64,000 nt of DNA from Cristatella mucedo (GCA_009760855.2 WPIO01000063.1:1857001-1921000), one strand, 5' to 3'. Positions 54,301 through 64,000 are shown, counted from the stretch's first letter. A program made the numbers and translations. The notes: generated by a model not told the origin, from the sequence alone.

Positions 54301-57300
54301 TGTGAAATGTTTGGAAATTGCTGGCTGTACGGTACTTATGGCAGCAGGGAAATGCTTATTTAGTACACTTTGATGCCTATAAGTCTACTCCCGGTCAGTC
54401 ATCGACGACTGTCTAAGGTCGGACACGCATGGGACACTGTCCAATTTCTTGCAATGCGGTCCAATACTATTGACTGAGTCATTTGTGGAAATTATAATTG
54501 AAATCAATCCTTGTGGGTTAAGGGCATTCTTGTTAAGCTGCTTGTGCAAATCCACGAGAGTGCTGAAACAGCTGGGCACTAGATCAACCAGATTAGGACT
54601 GCAGAAGTAGTACTTTTTGGTTCCTGAAACAGCTGGGCACTAGGAACAGGTGGTATCATAATCTACGGTGAGGCAGTATAAAAGCCCATGTCCTAGGCAA
54701 TCTGCCGATCTCTAGCCGTTGAGCCAGGTGGGAGTTGCACCCGAGGCCTTGCACCGGTCAGCACTTCTGTGCTGCTCTGGGCTCGTACGATGTAGCCGAT
54801 TCTGGACGCCTGTCACCCTCCAGCACCGTCGAATAGACTTCTCTATGCTATGCCTATGGACTTGTTATTTTAAGGTGCTCTTCACGGCTGCCATGTTCCG
54901 CTACTGTCGGTACATCTGCGTGGATTAGTGCTGCACCTACAAATGGCTAACCGTGCTCCAAGGCTCAGGGCTTCACTGGCATTTGTCACGTGTCGGCAAG
55001 GACTAGCGCCGTTAGGAGCGTCGTGCTTTCGGCCTAGGTATGTCTGGGCTTGCGAGCCTCTGCACCCGTCTGTAGTAGTATGTCTGCCACGTGGCACCGA
55101 CTAGTAATGATAAGACATCTGTATAATGCCCTTAGAGAACTACATTTCTTTCTATAGCACTTTAAAATATGGAGGCAGCTAGTGTCCTACTTAACGTCGG
55201 CAATACCCAGATTAGCATTTCGAAGATCTCATGCTGCCGGTGCTCGAGCACGAAAAACCAGTGCTTAGTGAAACAACTGTACACACGCCCACTGACATAG
55301 TATCCATAGGCAACACATATATCCCGTTGTGGTACAGGTATGTAGGCCGCGTGTAAGTGCTTCATGAAATCAAATTTTCTTGCCTGATGCCTAGATAACC
55401 TAGACGGCTTACAGAGCGGAAGTTTCATGCAATGTCTTAACGTTTGACTGAGCGATCGCCTGTGTTCTTAGAAAAGGGTACTGCTCTGCAATTTAGCCAG
55501 GATTGTCTCGTGTCGTCGCTAGTGAGCACTGATGAGCCTGCCTGGACTGTAAGCCATGCCCTGTAATTTCAGCATTTAGCAATGTGCTATCACATCAAGT
55601 GCCAAAATCCTGGCTGCAGCCTTGGTTTGATGATATGAAACTGCCGTTCAGCTGTTGTAAACGGCTTGGCTTGAATGTACTGTAAGCCATGACTGTAAGC
55701 CATGACAATGACTGTAAGCCATGACAATGACTGTAAGCCATGCCCTGTAATTTCAGCATTTAGCAATGTGCTATCACAGCAAGTGCCAAAATCCTGGCTG
55801 CAGCCTTGGTTTGGTCCTTGGTTTGATTACATGAAAGTGCCGTTCAGCTGTTGTAAACGACTTGGCTTGAATGCTGTCATTTTCAGCAGAGGTTGAAGTC
55901 ACACATTGCTGCTGCTGCCTGGAAAGTGCACTGGGTGCGTGCAGCGATGCCATTTTTTCAATGTTACAGCTCAAGCGGCGTTTGTCATCGGGAGACGCAG
56001 AGCCCGGCGATGCACTACCTGCCAGTGTCAACAGCAGCAATCTTCCCTTCCTTTGTGGTGTGCTGGAAGTGGCTAAGGTGTCAACCGATGTGGTCGACGT
56101 GCTCACGCATTTTCGGTCTCTCGACGTGAGCATCGACGTTATATGCGAAGGTGGTCATAAATGGGTCAAAGTGATCGCCAGGAACCCCCAGGCACTGCAC
56201 TTAGTGTGGGCAGGTGATTCTGCTCTGCCATCTGCTCACCACTCCTCGAGCTTCACGTGCTCGTGCGTGTGCTCATGCTTGGTCTGAGATTTTGTGCAAC
56301 CGCTACCTCAGCTTCTTCTCGTGTGAGAGCTGAAATGATGTGTGATCGTGTGTGTTCAAGCACACACGCGTGTGTGAGTTTATGCCCACACATGTATGTT
56401 AGTATGTGAATGCAAGTGCCTGTGTGCATTTGTGTTTGTTGGGGCACGTGTGTGTGCACACCTGTGTGTGTGCACCTGTGTGTATGTGTGTGCGCGCTCA
56501 CCTGTGTGTGCACCTGTGTGTGTGCGCACCTGTGCTTGCACCTGTGTGTGCGCGTGCGTGCGTGTGTGCACAAGTGTGCATGCCTTCGTGTGGTTCTTAT
56601 GAATGTCACTACTCTGAGCAACTGGCTTAGCAACCCACCGTTGTTGTCGCGAGCACTCACCGCAGGCTGCTTTAGCGGTCGTTCACTCGCTTCGAACAGT
56701 GCATGCTGCGTTGCTAGCTGCACCTCGCCTGACTTGTGCTGGCTGCTTGCCACTTTCGACAGGCAAAGGTCAATACGGTGACAGGGACCTGCTGCAAAAA
56801 GCCGCCAAGTACGTCGCAGCTGCGAAGAGATATCGGTCTGTGCATCCTCCGAGGCTCGAATTTCACTTCTGCAGCGCCGTGACGCACGAGATGTCGGCAA
56901 GGCTGGAGGCCCTGGGTATGATCGGTTTCCGCTTGAGCAGCGGCAGCGCATCGGAGGGAGCAAGTGAGCGCCCGCCTCTGCGGCAGCTCGCTTTTTTGGC
57001 TCGCTTCCTGCGCGGCTCCGAGGCGGTAGTGGCGATGCCGGCTAGCTAGCTAGCTGACTGGGCAGCACTTTGTGGCAGTACCACCCTAGTGCCGAATCGT
57101 GTCGTCGCTGCAGGCATCGTCGTCGTTGGTCGGCGTGTCGACGTAGCCGATGACGTTTGCCGGCGTCTCAAGATGACCGGTCTCGACACTTCTGGAGATG
57201 ACAGCGATGGCAGCACCTCGGATGCAGCCTCCGGCGATGGCAGTGGTGACAGCAGCGACACTAGCGACGGCTCGGACGAGGACGGCTGCCGAGGCAGCAG

Positions 57301-58560
57301 CAGGTCGGAGCAAACGAGCTGTCTGGGCTGCCAGGGCAGTACTGCCACTGGCGAGCAGTCGGCGGCAGCGGCGCTTGACGTTGAGCCTTTGCCATGCTGC
57401 GCCGCCGACTGCCGCAGCAGCGCCCACCCTTGCTGGCCACGCGAAGTCCACGGCAAAGGTCACGGCAGCAGCGTCCTCGTCGCTGTGGCGACAGGACTGC
57501 CGAGGCTGTTCCTCGACATCACGGCCCTGATAGCGTTGGCCAGCGAGCTGACGCACGGAGGCTGCTACTTCGTGTTTCGAGAGCAGGTGCTCACGGAGCA
57601 GGCGGCGGACGAGCGAGCCAACCCGGCGCTGCCCACCATGGAGCGGCACATGCATGGTAAGCGAAGTGCACGGCGGAGCGCGGCCTGTTTGCTGCATGGC
57701 ATCTGCGAGTCGGCCACAGCTGCTCCGAGGTTGTCTAGCTAGGCACTTCTGATTAGCCTGCTCTCCTAGCCTAGTGATTTAACGACTCGTAATGTGTGCA
57801 TCATTCATTCCGAGACTTGCGCTTGTCACCACCGTGTAGCCATAACCAGCTAGGCTTGGCCGAGCAGGACACGTGATAAGGAGTATGCTCGTGCACACGC
57901 GCTTCAGCTGTGGCACTCTCTTACACGCTCATCTTTCATTTAGGATAGACCTGTAGGAAGCAGTCAAGGAAGTTCGTCAGTGATGGCTGCTCTATACTTC
58001 CCTTTGTTTATGTCGCTCCTTTCAGCCATTATGACTATGGTTTTTGTTGAATTATAGTTTTTTTTCTGTAGCCCAAGCTGCTTCTGCAGGCATAATAATA
58101 ATTAAAATGATAACGCAACATTTGTCTGGGATCAAAGAGCTCAATATGTTTGTCTAGGCACTTTACATATGCTGGAATAAAAGTGTACTGAGCAAATGCT
58201 ATGAGGAGCAGGTTTCTGGCTTTCTTTTAAATCCCAATTCTGGTGAATATTGCAATGGCAGTCGGTAATGTGTTCCAGCTCCAGCCTTGGTACGGGCAAA
58301 AAATGTTCTTGTAATTAAAAAAATTCCCAGAGCCCAGTTTATGTAGTACTATCTGTTCTCTGGATGCTCTTGTGACATGGCAGAACAGAAGAATAGATGA
58401 TCTCGGCTTCGGGCTTGAACCGTGGGTCCCAAACGCCAAAGGCATGCATTTAATTTTCGATCGATGGCTGATGCACCGAATTAGTTGGGGAAGGTCTGCT
58501 AGGATTGGCTTGGTTTGTATCAGACCAAGATGGCCAGAAAGAGGATGACTGATTGTTGAC

Positions 58561-58592
<32 letters not shown>

Positions 58593-60743
58593 TTCATTGC
58601 AATTATAAAACATTTATATAGAGAGTTAAGAGAACTGCATTTCTTCTTGAGCACTCTGCATATACTGGAAAGGGATCCTTGCATGCGCATCTGCTGCCTC
58701 GGTCGGTTGTGCTACAGGTTGTCAGGCAGCCTCACGCCACTCACGACTGCAGTTATTTGTCTTGCAAGTCGAATCGAATTGATCGTCGAATTTCGCACCC
58801 ATATGGAGTGCGAAAAGTGTGCATTGCCGAACGACGCCGGTACTAGCTTGAGGATGTTAGCTGTATGGCTAGTGTTTCATCTCAGTTCACTTTTATAGTA
58901 ATTCAAACTGAGGAGCCTTGGTGACCAACTTTCAGGACCAGATCGGGCTTGTCTGGCTAGCTTGGGTAGAACGTGTGCTGTTGGCATGGTGGCAGTCGCT
59001 AGTCCGGTTTATTCTTGTGTAGGTGGAAAGGCTGCGCATGAGTCGGTGCGTAGTGGCACACATCGGTGCTGCAGACGTCTGTGCTGGAACCATTAAGCCA
59101 TCCCAAAACGTGGCTCGTGTTCGTTCAGCAGCCGAAGTGTCACTTCTCTGATCACGCCTAGACTTGCATCACCAGCAGAGCCCAGGCAAGAGGGAGGAAT
59201 CAGTCAGCTCGGCAGCCTTGGCTCTGCCCCCATATGCTGACCAAAAGACTGACGCGGTGCTCGAGCGATGACGTTGTCAATCCTCTTTGGCAAAATCCTG
59301 GCCGTGCATCTGCTGATGAGGATAAGACAGCAACCTAAATAAATAAAGTAAAATAAATCCCAGCCGATTTAACAGCCTCTTTTGTGTAGCGACAGAGGGG
59401 CCTTTACGGCTATCACCACAGGGTCAGCAAGCAAATACAGTTAGTTGTGCAAAAGGCAGGATAAATGTCTCTTTAGCCCCGAGCGCCTGCACGAGCTGCA
59501 CGGCAGAAGACAACTGTCAAAGTAATGTGGCCGACCGGCTGCATTTGCCCGGCTGCCGTCATGTTCGACTGGTCACGTGGCATCGACGACAGGCGGCACG
59601 GTACGGGAGCACGTGCAGAGCTGTCTTGCATTCCGACTGGCGAGGCCGAGCCCTCTTTGCAGTGGGTAGTACTTTTAGGTGCGTTCCTTGTTCGGGGAGG
59701 GGGAAGCACTAGATTCACTGTCGCCTGTGGGTTTCACAGCGCCCGAGCATGCACGAGTCGTGCATGCTGGCTGAAGCACACAGCTCCGATTCTCGTGTTT
59801 CTGAATTTGATTCTGAATCTCGTTCTTGCTGCCTGTGCCATTTCGCTTCGTGCCACCCAATCCACTGACCAGAGGCTGGCTGTGTTGCCTCTTTGACTGG
59901 CATGATTGTCGTTTAACTTTGATTCGGCTCCTAAGTCAAAGCCAGCATCGTCGGCATCAGCCGGATGAGTATTCGGAGGAGGTGGGTGGAACCGGTCAAG
60001 GGTCGACCGCATAACAAGCTTTACGTAAAAAGGTAGAAAATAACATGTTTATTGACACCAAACACAGGCAGAGCCCTCACAGCTAAGCCAACAGGTCCGT
60101 GTCCCACACAACCGAAATCATACTTCCTCCCTATAGCTCCTCCCAACTCCAAGACCCCCTGTAAAAACCATTCGTGCCTCCCAGCCCCAAGACCACACTG
60201 CCTTTTGGCGTCTCGGAGCCCGACCGAATGTGGGTAGCGGAGGTCGCAGCTGCAGAGCCGTACCCAGCAAACCAATAACTTATAACAATAATAACAATAG
60301 TTGTCTGTTGTGCACGCCCGAGTGCCTGCAAGGCTGTGGCCGCCTCTTGTGAGGCCCACCTGACAGGGCAATGGCAACAATCCAAGATTTCCATGCGCAG
60401 CGATGCGCTCGCTTTCATCTATTTGCTGTGACTGTTGCCTGCCCGCAGGTAAAGAGCTGGTCACGTGCAGCACAGCCTTGGAGGACTTTGTCAAGCTGGT
60501 GTCTGTCCTCGGTGGGCCGAAGGAGGCAGAAAGAGCGCAATCGCTGCTAAAGACTGTCACGATTGTTCCCGATTGTGTGTCGGAGAGGACTGCTCGCCTA
60601 CAAATTAGCAGCCGGATCAAGCAAAGGTCCAAGGTAGCTAGTGCAGTTTCTGCAGTCGCCCAGGCAGCCATTAGATTCGGCTGGCCCTGTAATTATGGAA
60701 ACAGTGTCAGCTCACTTAGTCTCTGGTGCCTCTCTCTGTTTTT

Positions 60744-60780
<37 letters not shown>

Positions 60781-63061
60781 TGTCTTTCTGTCTGTCTCTG
60801 CTAGATCTACTTGTAAGTGCTCTTGGCTATTGCTTTTAAAGTCCATGTGGTTTATTCGTTCACTTTGCTTGACGGTTTGGCAGGCAGCCTTCGGAAAAGA
60901 GAGTTGCAAACGCAGCAGCAAGCCTACTTATATCGTACCATCACTATTGCACCCAGTTTTGAACTTTTGCAAAGTTCTTGCTTGTGCAGTCTTATTAATA
61001 TTCTCATTTACCGTAGCAAGGAGAGAACATCTCAGTGATAGCAGCCAGTGGTAACAGGCGAGAGTTGAGAGACTTGCAGACTGACCAGAGCACTAGACTC
61101 TATCGTGAAGTCACCATCGTCACGATATTCGCCGAATAGCAGCCCGATTCAGTATGCTTGGATTCTTTATTGGCAAGGCCCAGCAGCTGGATTATCCTTG
61201 AAGTCGATGCGCTGCTTTGATGGGGAGTTAGCGTAAGTGAAGTGATGTCATGTGGCAACTGGGATGCTCACGACAGATATAATAATAATAGCTTCAGTTG
61301 TGCACCTACTGTAAATGGCTCATTGCACAGGCCGTAAGAGAACTGTGGGAAGTAAATAACAGAAGTTGATATGGGATGTCACAAATGCATGGATCAACCT
61401 GGATGTGGTGTGTCTGTCTAAGCTGGCCCAGATTGTTGCAATGTTACACAGTTGAAAGTAGTTGGACTTGACTGTTGAGCTGATGTAGTCATCCAGTAAG
61501 GTCACTTTTGAACAGGGCACCCAGATTTCGTGAAGATGCTACATGAGATATGCTGGCCAAGCCCATTTTGAGGGTTATGCTTCTCAAGTTCTGAATAATA
61601 TTAGGTTTGCTCTTAACAAGTAAGTTGCTTTTATTATCGTTCAAATTGAGAAAGGAGACATGATGAAACGTAATCCTTCTTGTTCATCACAGCATTTGCT
61701 TTGTACATATTGATTGCCATTTATGTACTTATGGATCTTGCAATTGTGCATGTTATCATCACTAATCAGTTGTTATGCTTTCGGTCTATGTGGTGTGTAG
61801 TAAGAGATTTATTTCTCTTATTATTTTCTTATTTATTTCTCTTCTTCATTCTTATTATTAAAGCAGTCAGTAAGTATCAAAAAATCACAGCCTGCGATTA
61901 TAGCAGCTCAGCGTGCCATTCAAGAGATAAGCTCATAGGTGCCAATTCTAGTCAGTAGGCAGTGCTTGCCCTTATTCGCGATCTGCCCCGTTGTAGGCAC
62001 GTGTGTGTGGTTGCGAGGCCCGTGTGCAAGGATGCATGTTTTCTGTGCCAAAGTATGCTTGCTGCCTAAGAATGCCTAAGCATGCTTGCTGCCTAAGCAC
62101 TGTGGCTACATTAGCCGTGGCAGTCGTATGCATGGATGCATGCTCAGTTTTCGGCTCTGCTTGCAGGTCATCTTTGGCACTGCCGACTTGCTCGGCTGCG
62201 ACATCCTCACGGCAAACTCGGGGTTCGTGCGTGCAGCTGCCGGCCAGGTGGGTGAAGCGCGTGCTGCTTGCCCCCACCCCCCCCCCCAGTGCATTTCACA
62301 CACGCTACGCACCAGCGTGCTTTGCTCAATGCAGTAAGTAATCAGTATGGTCAAACAAAGGCCCACTTATGGTGTACACGTGGGAAGCTCGGCTAGCACT
62401 CTCCTCCTTAACTCCGCCCACTTTTGTTCGTGCAAACTAAAAACCACACATTGACTTGTACTGCCATCGATACTGTTGTCGATTGCGGTGCATTTTCACA
62501 CCAAATTCGTTCTGCATTCGCCAGCTGCCTTCGCTTTGCTATTCGATCGCTTACTAGCTAGTCTTCCTAGCAGCCCCCGAGTCACCTCCGGCTGCGTGGT
62601 TGTGCAGCCGGAGCCCACCGGCTGCACACCCCTCCCCTATATGCAAGCCGAGGTCGGCTGCATTTGAGCGTTTGGGCTGCCAGTCGTGACCTCACATCCG
62701 TCCGAATGCTGGAAAAATTTCTTCTCCCCGACGGCCTGATCTGGCGCGTTTCTACCTTCTCCCACGGCCGGCAAATGAAAGGTTCGAGAAACCGATCACG
62801 AACGAATTCGCGCCGTCACCTCAACCTGCCGCGCCACATCTCAACACAGCGTGCATTCGCTTGCGTAGACGCACGCGTGCGTGAAAACGGTCAGAAGACG
62901 AAGCTCGTGACAAAAGAACTCTTACGATTCGACAGGGCGTCAATTACTCGGCTTTCCTTCATCCATCTCGCGCATTGACGGAGAAAAAGGAGAAGAAATC
63001 GACGAGGCCGCCTCCCCTGCCTGCTTGGCCACCTACGGAGGCAGCAAAGCCGGGATCGTGA
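51256..63061 (+). CDS. C7orf25: UPF0415 / DUF1308 protein, C7orf25 homolog, 7 exons
   Basis: Conserved eukaryotic protein of unknown function; the DUF1308 C-terminal half has, I recall, been placed in the PIN-like nuclease superfamily. Exons: 51256-51384, 55970-56213, 56763-56915, 57114-57656, 60449-60633, 62167-62247, 62936-63061. All have GT-AG boundaries and matching phases, giving 1461 nt and 486 residues (human about 421). Conserved blocks in order: LLELAGELVTK (start), VICEGGHKWVKVIARNPQAL, GKGQYGDRDLL, LFLDITALIALASELTHGGC, YFVFREQVLTEQA, LGGPKEAERAQSLLKTVTIV, ILTANSGFVRAAAGQ, GVNYSAFLHPSRALTEKKE. Lineage-specific Ser/Asp/Gly-rich linker at about residues 200-300. ATG 51256 fits the start of the human protein; the frame is open upstream. 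A non-coding 5' exon is possible. Confidence 0.92.
51900..54085 (-). mobile_element. hAT transposon relic, GTF2IRD2/ZBED-like
   Basis: Minus strand, in intron 1 of the C7orf25 homolog. Broken transposase blocks: KKKHDSECRVFN (N-terminal, about 53800), KEYNISRHFAIQHAN (about 53690-53650), MLAFKLAKASKPFSEGKFLQ and LLCPESKGKFEKISLSRRTV (53524-53390), LANVTTDGSPNLTGKNVGLL with a catalytic-type Asp (about 53160), VRWLSVGKVFQRFWELKEEI (about 52850), and the C-terminal dimerisation end TYVCEQTFSFTNINKAHHRF (52270-52200). The right end has GGGCCGTATATGGCCCGC-TAGTTTGCCCATG, typical of hAT/Charlie termini. Frameshifts make it inactive. Confidence 0.85.
54086..55545 (+). other. Intron 1 of C7orf25 homolog, middle
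   Basis: Anonymous, apart from a LINE-B/SINE-2-type tail in reverse at about 55108-55170 (ATAATGCCCTTAGAGAACTA) and a poly-G run at 54098-54107. Confidence 0.4.
55546..55880 (+). repeat. Direct duplication of ~135 bp with 19-bp tandem spacer
   Basis: CCCTGTAATTTCAGCATTTA and the following ~120 bp occur at 55559-55680 and again at 55743-55875, separated by about three copies of GACTGTAAGCCATGACAAT. The second copy ends about 90 bp before exon 2. Confidence 0.9.
55970..56213 (+). CDS. C7orf25: C7orf25 homolog exon 2
   Basis: Acceptor ATGTTACAG at 55961-55969, donor GTGATT at 56214. Encodes STDVVDVLTHFRSLDVSIDV and GGHKWVKVIARNPQALHLVW. Confidence 0.93.
56345..56582 (+). repeat. (TG)n-rich purine-pyrimidine tract
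   Basis: About 240 bp of TG with recurring CACCTGTGTG units, between exons 2 and 3 of the C7orf25 homolog. Open frames in it are repeat artefacts. Confidence 0.88.
56763..56915 (+). CDS. C7orf25: C7orf25 homolog exon 3
   Basis: Acceptor TTTCGACAG at 56754-56762, donor GTATGA at 56916. Encodes KGQYGDRDLLQKAAKYVAAA and ends in ARLEALG (human EKLKEMG). Confidence 0.93.
57114..57656 (+). CDS. C7orf25: C7orf25 homolog exon 4 (linker and PIN-like core)
   Basis: Acceptor GCTGCAG at 57107-57113, donor GTAAGC at 57657. IVVVGRRVDVADD is followed by an acidic SGDDSDGSTSDAASGDGSGD linker and a Cys/Ser/Ala-rich part. Then LPRLFLDITALIALASELTH, GGCYFVFREQVLTEQA and LPTMERHMH, very close to the human counterparts. 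The Asp in LDIT is a candidate PIN-like acidic residue. Confidence 0.93.
58090..58590 (-). mobile_element. Diverged LINE-B-family 3' end plus (ATA)n
   Basis: Minus strand with WNTLPTAIAIFTRIGI and a tail AAAGTGCCTAGACAAACATA; an (AAT)n tract lies at 58560-58590. Probably a related third LINE subfamily. Confidence 0.55.
59335..59420 (-). repeat. SINE-1 tail fragment
   Basis: Reverse: AATAAATCCCAGCCGATTTA, ACAGCCTCTTTTGTGTAGCG and GGCCTTTACGGCTATCACC. The head is missing. Confidence 0.8.
60449..60633 (+). CDS. C7orf25: C7orf25 homolog exon 5
   Basis: Acceptor GCCCGCAG at 60441-60448, donor GTAGCT at 60634. Encodes KELVTCSTALEDFVKLVSVL, GGPKEAERAQSLLKTVTIVP and SERTARLQISSRIKQRSK. Confidence 0.94.
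60747..60780 (+). repeat. (TG)n microsatellite
   Basis: Uninterrupted TG run 110 bp after exon 5 of the C7orf25 homolog. Confidence 0.92.
61195..61665 (-). mobile_element. LINE-B RT fragment
   Basis: Minus strand: LLDDYISSTVKSNYFQLCNI, IATIWASLDRHTTSRLIHAF and VTSHINFCYLLP match the LINE-B post-palm region. Truncated at both ends. Confidence 0.75.
62167..62247 (+). CDS. C7orf25: C7orf25 homolog exon 6
   Basis: Acceptor CTTGCAG at 62160-62166, donor GTGGGT at 62248. Encodes VIFGTADLLGCDILTANSGF and VRAAAGQ; human reads TIFGTGDNLKAITMTANSGF. Reading through the donor gives a Pro-rich end without similarity. Confidence 0.93.
62936..63061 (+). CDS. C7orf25: C7orf25 homolog exon 7 (C-terminus)
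   Basis: Acceptor GATTCGACAG at 62926-62935, phase 0 as required. Encodes GVNYSAFLHPSRALTEKKEK, matching human [20 protein letters not shown], then a Lys/Pro-rich tail and TGA at 63059-63061. Confidence 0.9.
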   Translation, partial: GVNYSAFLHPSRALTEKKEKKSTRPPPLPAWPPTEAAKPGS

Positions 63062-63465
63062 GGCAGCTGCCCGACAATGCGGTCTACCATGCAGTGACGC
63101 CAAATAGGTTGATCGCTGCTCGAACTGCCGGCCCGCGAACAACTGCGTTACCGGCGGTGCATCAGCTGCTTGTGCCTGGCCACCACCACCGCCGTCTGGT
63201 GTGCGAGCACCGGTGCCTGCTCGCACGTCGTGCGAACGGCTCCGAATCCGACTGGTTTTTGTGCTTTCTTGCTACATCAAAAAAAAAGTCTCCCTTTTCC
63301 TTCGACGATTAAGCCTACTGGTCCAGCCAGACGTCGGCACGTGACGTCGGCACGTGACGTCGGCACACCTCATCGCCACCGTCGAATCGAGGCGACGGCT
63401 TCGATGCTCAGCAAGGCAGCATCCGGCATTGTCTGAGCTCACAGGCGACGCTGCACTTGTGCAAA

Positions 63466-63471
63466 AATAAA
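63466..63471 (+). promoter_or_regulatory. Candidate poly(A) signal, C7orf25 homolog
   Basis: AATAAA about 400 bp after the C7orf25 stop. It lies 67 bp from the GGCT stop on the other strand, so the two 3' UTRs probably overlap. Confidence 0.6.
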
Positions 63472-63537
63472 ACTTGTGCCGCCAAGTCGCCAGACCCTCT
63501 TGGTGGGCCGGGCACTGTGCTGTGCAGCCGGCTGTTG

Positions 63538-63847
63538 CTATTGCCGCGGCACAGCAGCTGCGGGCTGCGCGCTTTCGCCAGGCGCCGGCAGGCCCAGCTC
63601 GCCGTGTATGCCCACGGCGCCGCCGTAGCCGTTGTCGCTAAGCGACCGCAGCCAGTCGATGTACCGAGTCGGCAGGCAGTGCTCGGCCGCGCCCAGCAGC
63701 ATGACCTGCTTGTAGTGAGGCGAAGGTACCGCGTCCGGCTCGTCGTCGACGCGAGTCAGCTGGTATGTGTAGCAGCGGTGTGCTCCTCGGTCCGTCTGCA
63801 CGTCGACCTCCAGCCGCCTGTACACTCCCCAGGGGACGCCCTCTTGG
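63538..63847 (-). CDS. GGCT: Gamma-glutamylcyclotransferase, last exon (partial gene)
   Basis: Family enzyme cleaves gamma-glutamyl dipeptides to 5-oxoproline plus an amino acid, in the cytosolic glutathione cycle. On the - strand the exon follows the acceptor CCGTTTCAG (63856-63848) and encodes QEGVPWGVYRRLEVDVQT, then RCYTYQL, SPHYKQVMLLGAAEHCLPTR and YIDWLRSL, matching human GGCT (QEGVKSGMY, SPQYKKIICMGAKENGLP). The Glu in QEG corresponds to catalytic Glu98 of human GGCT. About 102 residues to the stop at 63538-63540. The substrate-loop exons (FAYGSNL part) lie beyond the right edge. The open frame continues upstream of the acceptor to 63924 but loses similarity there. Confidence 0.9.
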
Positions 63848-64000
63848 CTGAAACGGCCACGGGCAGCGGCGACTGCTGCTGCTGCTACTCCTTTGAGCAG
63901 CTCACTGTGAACATGCAGCGTCACTCATTGCTGGCGTTGTGCGGAAGTGCTTGCTCCCCTCTCCCGATCCCAAAGAGTGCTCTGGCATAGGTTCCGGCGG

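Noticed and set aside
56396-56781. Cys/Val-rich and His/Thr-rich open frames on both strands
   Set aside because: Produced by the TG/CA repeat reading open in several frames.
62248-62337. Read-through of C7orf25 exon 6 as the C-terminus
   Set aside because: It gives a Pro/Cys-rich end without similarity, whereas the exon at 62936-63061 matches the human C-terminus in phase with a proper acceptor.
62722-62790. Alternative last exon of the C7orf25 homolog (VSTFSHGRQMKG)
   Set aside because: Only a weak resemblance; GVNYSAFLHPSRALTE at 62936 is far better and phase-correct.
63025-63436. 95- and 88-codon open frames after C7orf25 exon 7
   Set aside because: They lie in the 3' UTR between the C7orf25 stop and its AATAAA and resemble nothing known to me.
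1-64000. CRISPR array, operon or phage/plasmid system
   Set aside because: No regularly spaced direct repeats, no compact gene runs with ribosome-binding sites; the exon-intron structure and LINE/SINE load show animal nuclear DNA.

Overview
This window is animal (metazoan) nuclear DNA, probably from an aquatic invertebrate; I cannot name the species. The evidence is split genes with GT-AG introns of about 0.2 to 10 kb, GC-rich coding exons in AT-richer introns, and heavy loading with CR1/L2-type LINEs, tRNA-derived SINEs, a GTF2IRD2-like hAT relic, Tc1 relics and MITEs. There are no operons, CRISPR arrays or bacterial signals. Most long open frames here are retrotransposon pieces, not host genes.

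Three host genes can be assembled exon by exon. (1) An EIF2AK1/HRI-type eIF2-alpha kinase on the + strand: ten exons from 3705 to 38174, joining into an uninterrupted 690-codon frame with the full kinase signature and a C-terminal coiled coil. (2) A homolog of human C7orf25 (UPF0415/DUF1308) on the + strand: seven exons from 51256 to 63061, joining into a 486-codon frame. (3) The last exon of a gamma-glutamylcyclotransferase (GGCT) on the - strand (63538-63847); the rest lies beyond the window. C7orf25 and GGCT are convergent: the putative C7orf25 poly(A) signal lies about 70 bp from the GGCT stop. The human orthologs of all three genes are on chromosome arm 7p, so this looks like old linkage.

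Layout. 1-3170: LINE fragments and one SINE. 3175-4600: GC-rich HRI promoter and exons 1-2. 4574-21343: HRI introns 2 and 3, with microsatellites, a Tc1 relic, exon 3 at 11.3 kb, SINEs, a MITE and a nested LINE-in-LINE insertion. 21344-38174: HRI exons 4-10, with introns holding LINE pieces, an AAAATAG-motif element and a 3.5 kb near-full-length LINE-A (33.5-37.1 kb). 38175-51255: intergenic, with a 3.6 kb LINE-B on the - strand (41.66-45.25 kb), an anonymous GC-rich block with an inverted-repeat element (47.1-49.3 kb), and a SINE split by an insert carrying a U2 snRNA 5' fragment. 51256-63061: the C7orf25 homolog, with a decayed hAT element in intron 1. 63.4-64.0 kb: the convergent 3' ends.

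Best leads. Both LINE-A copies that span the endonuclease/reverse-transcriptase junction carry the same -1 frame change at a canonical slippery heptamer (A AAG GGG). A tRNA-derived SINE shares its 3' tail with LINE-B. The HRI homolog appears to lack the Cys-Pro haem motif. A perfect 20+20 bp palindrome and two uncharacterised inverted-repeat elements are also present.
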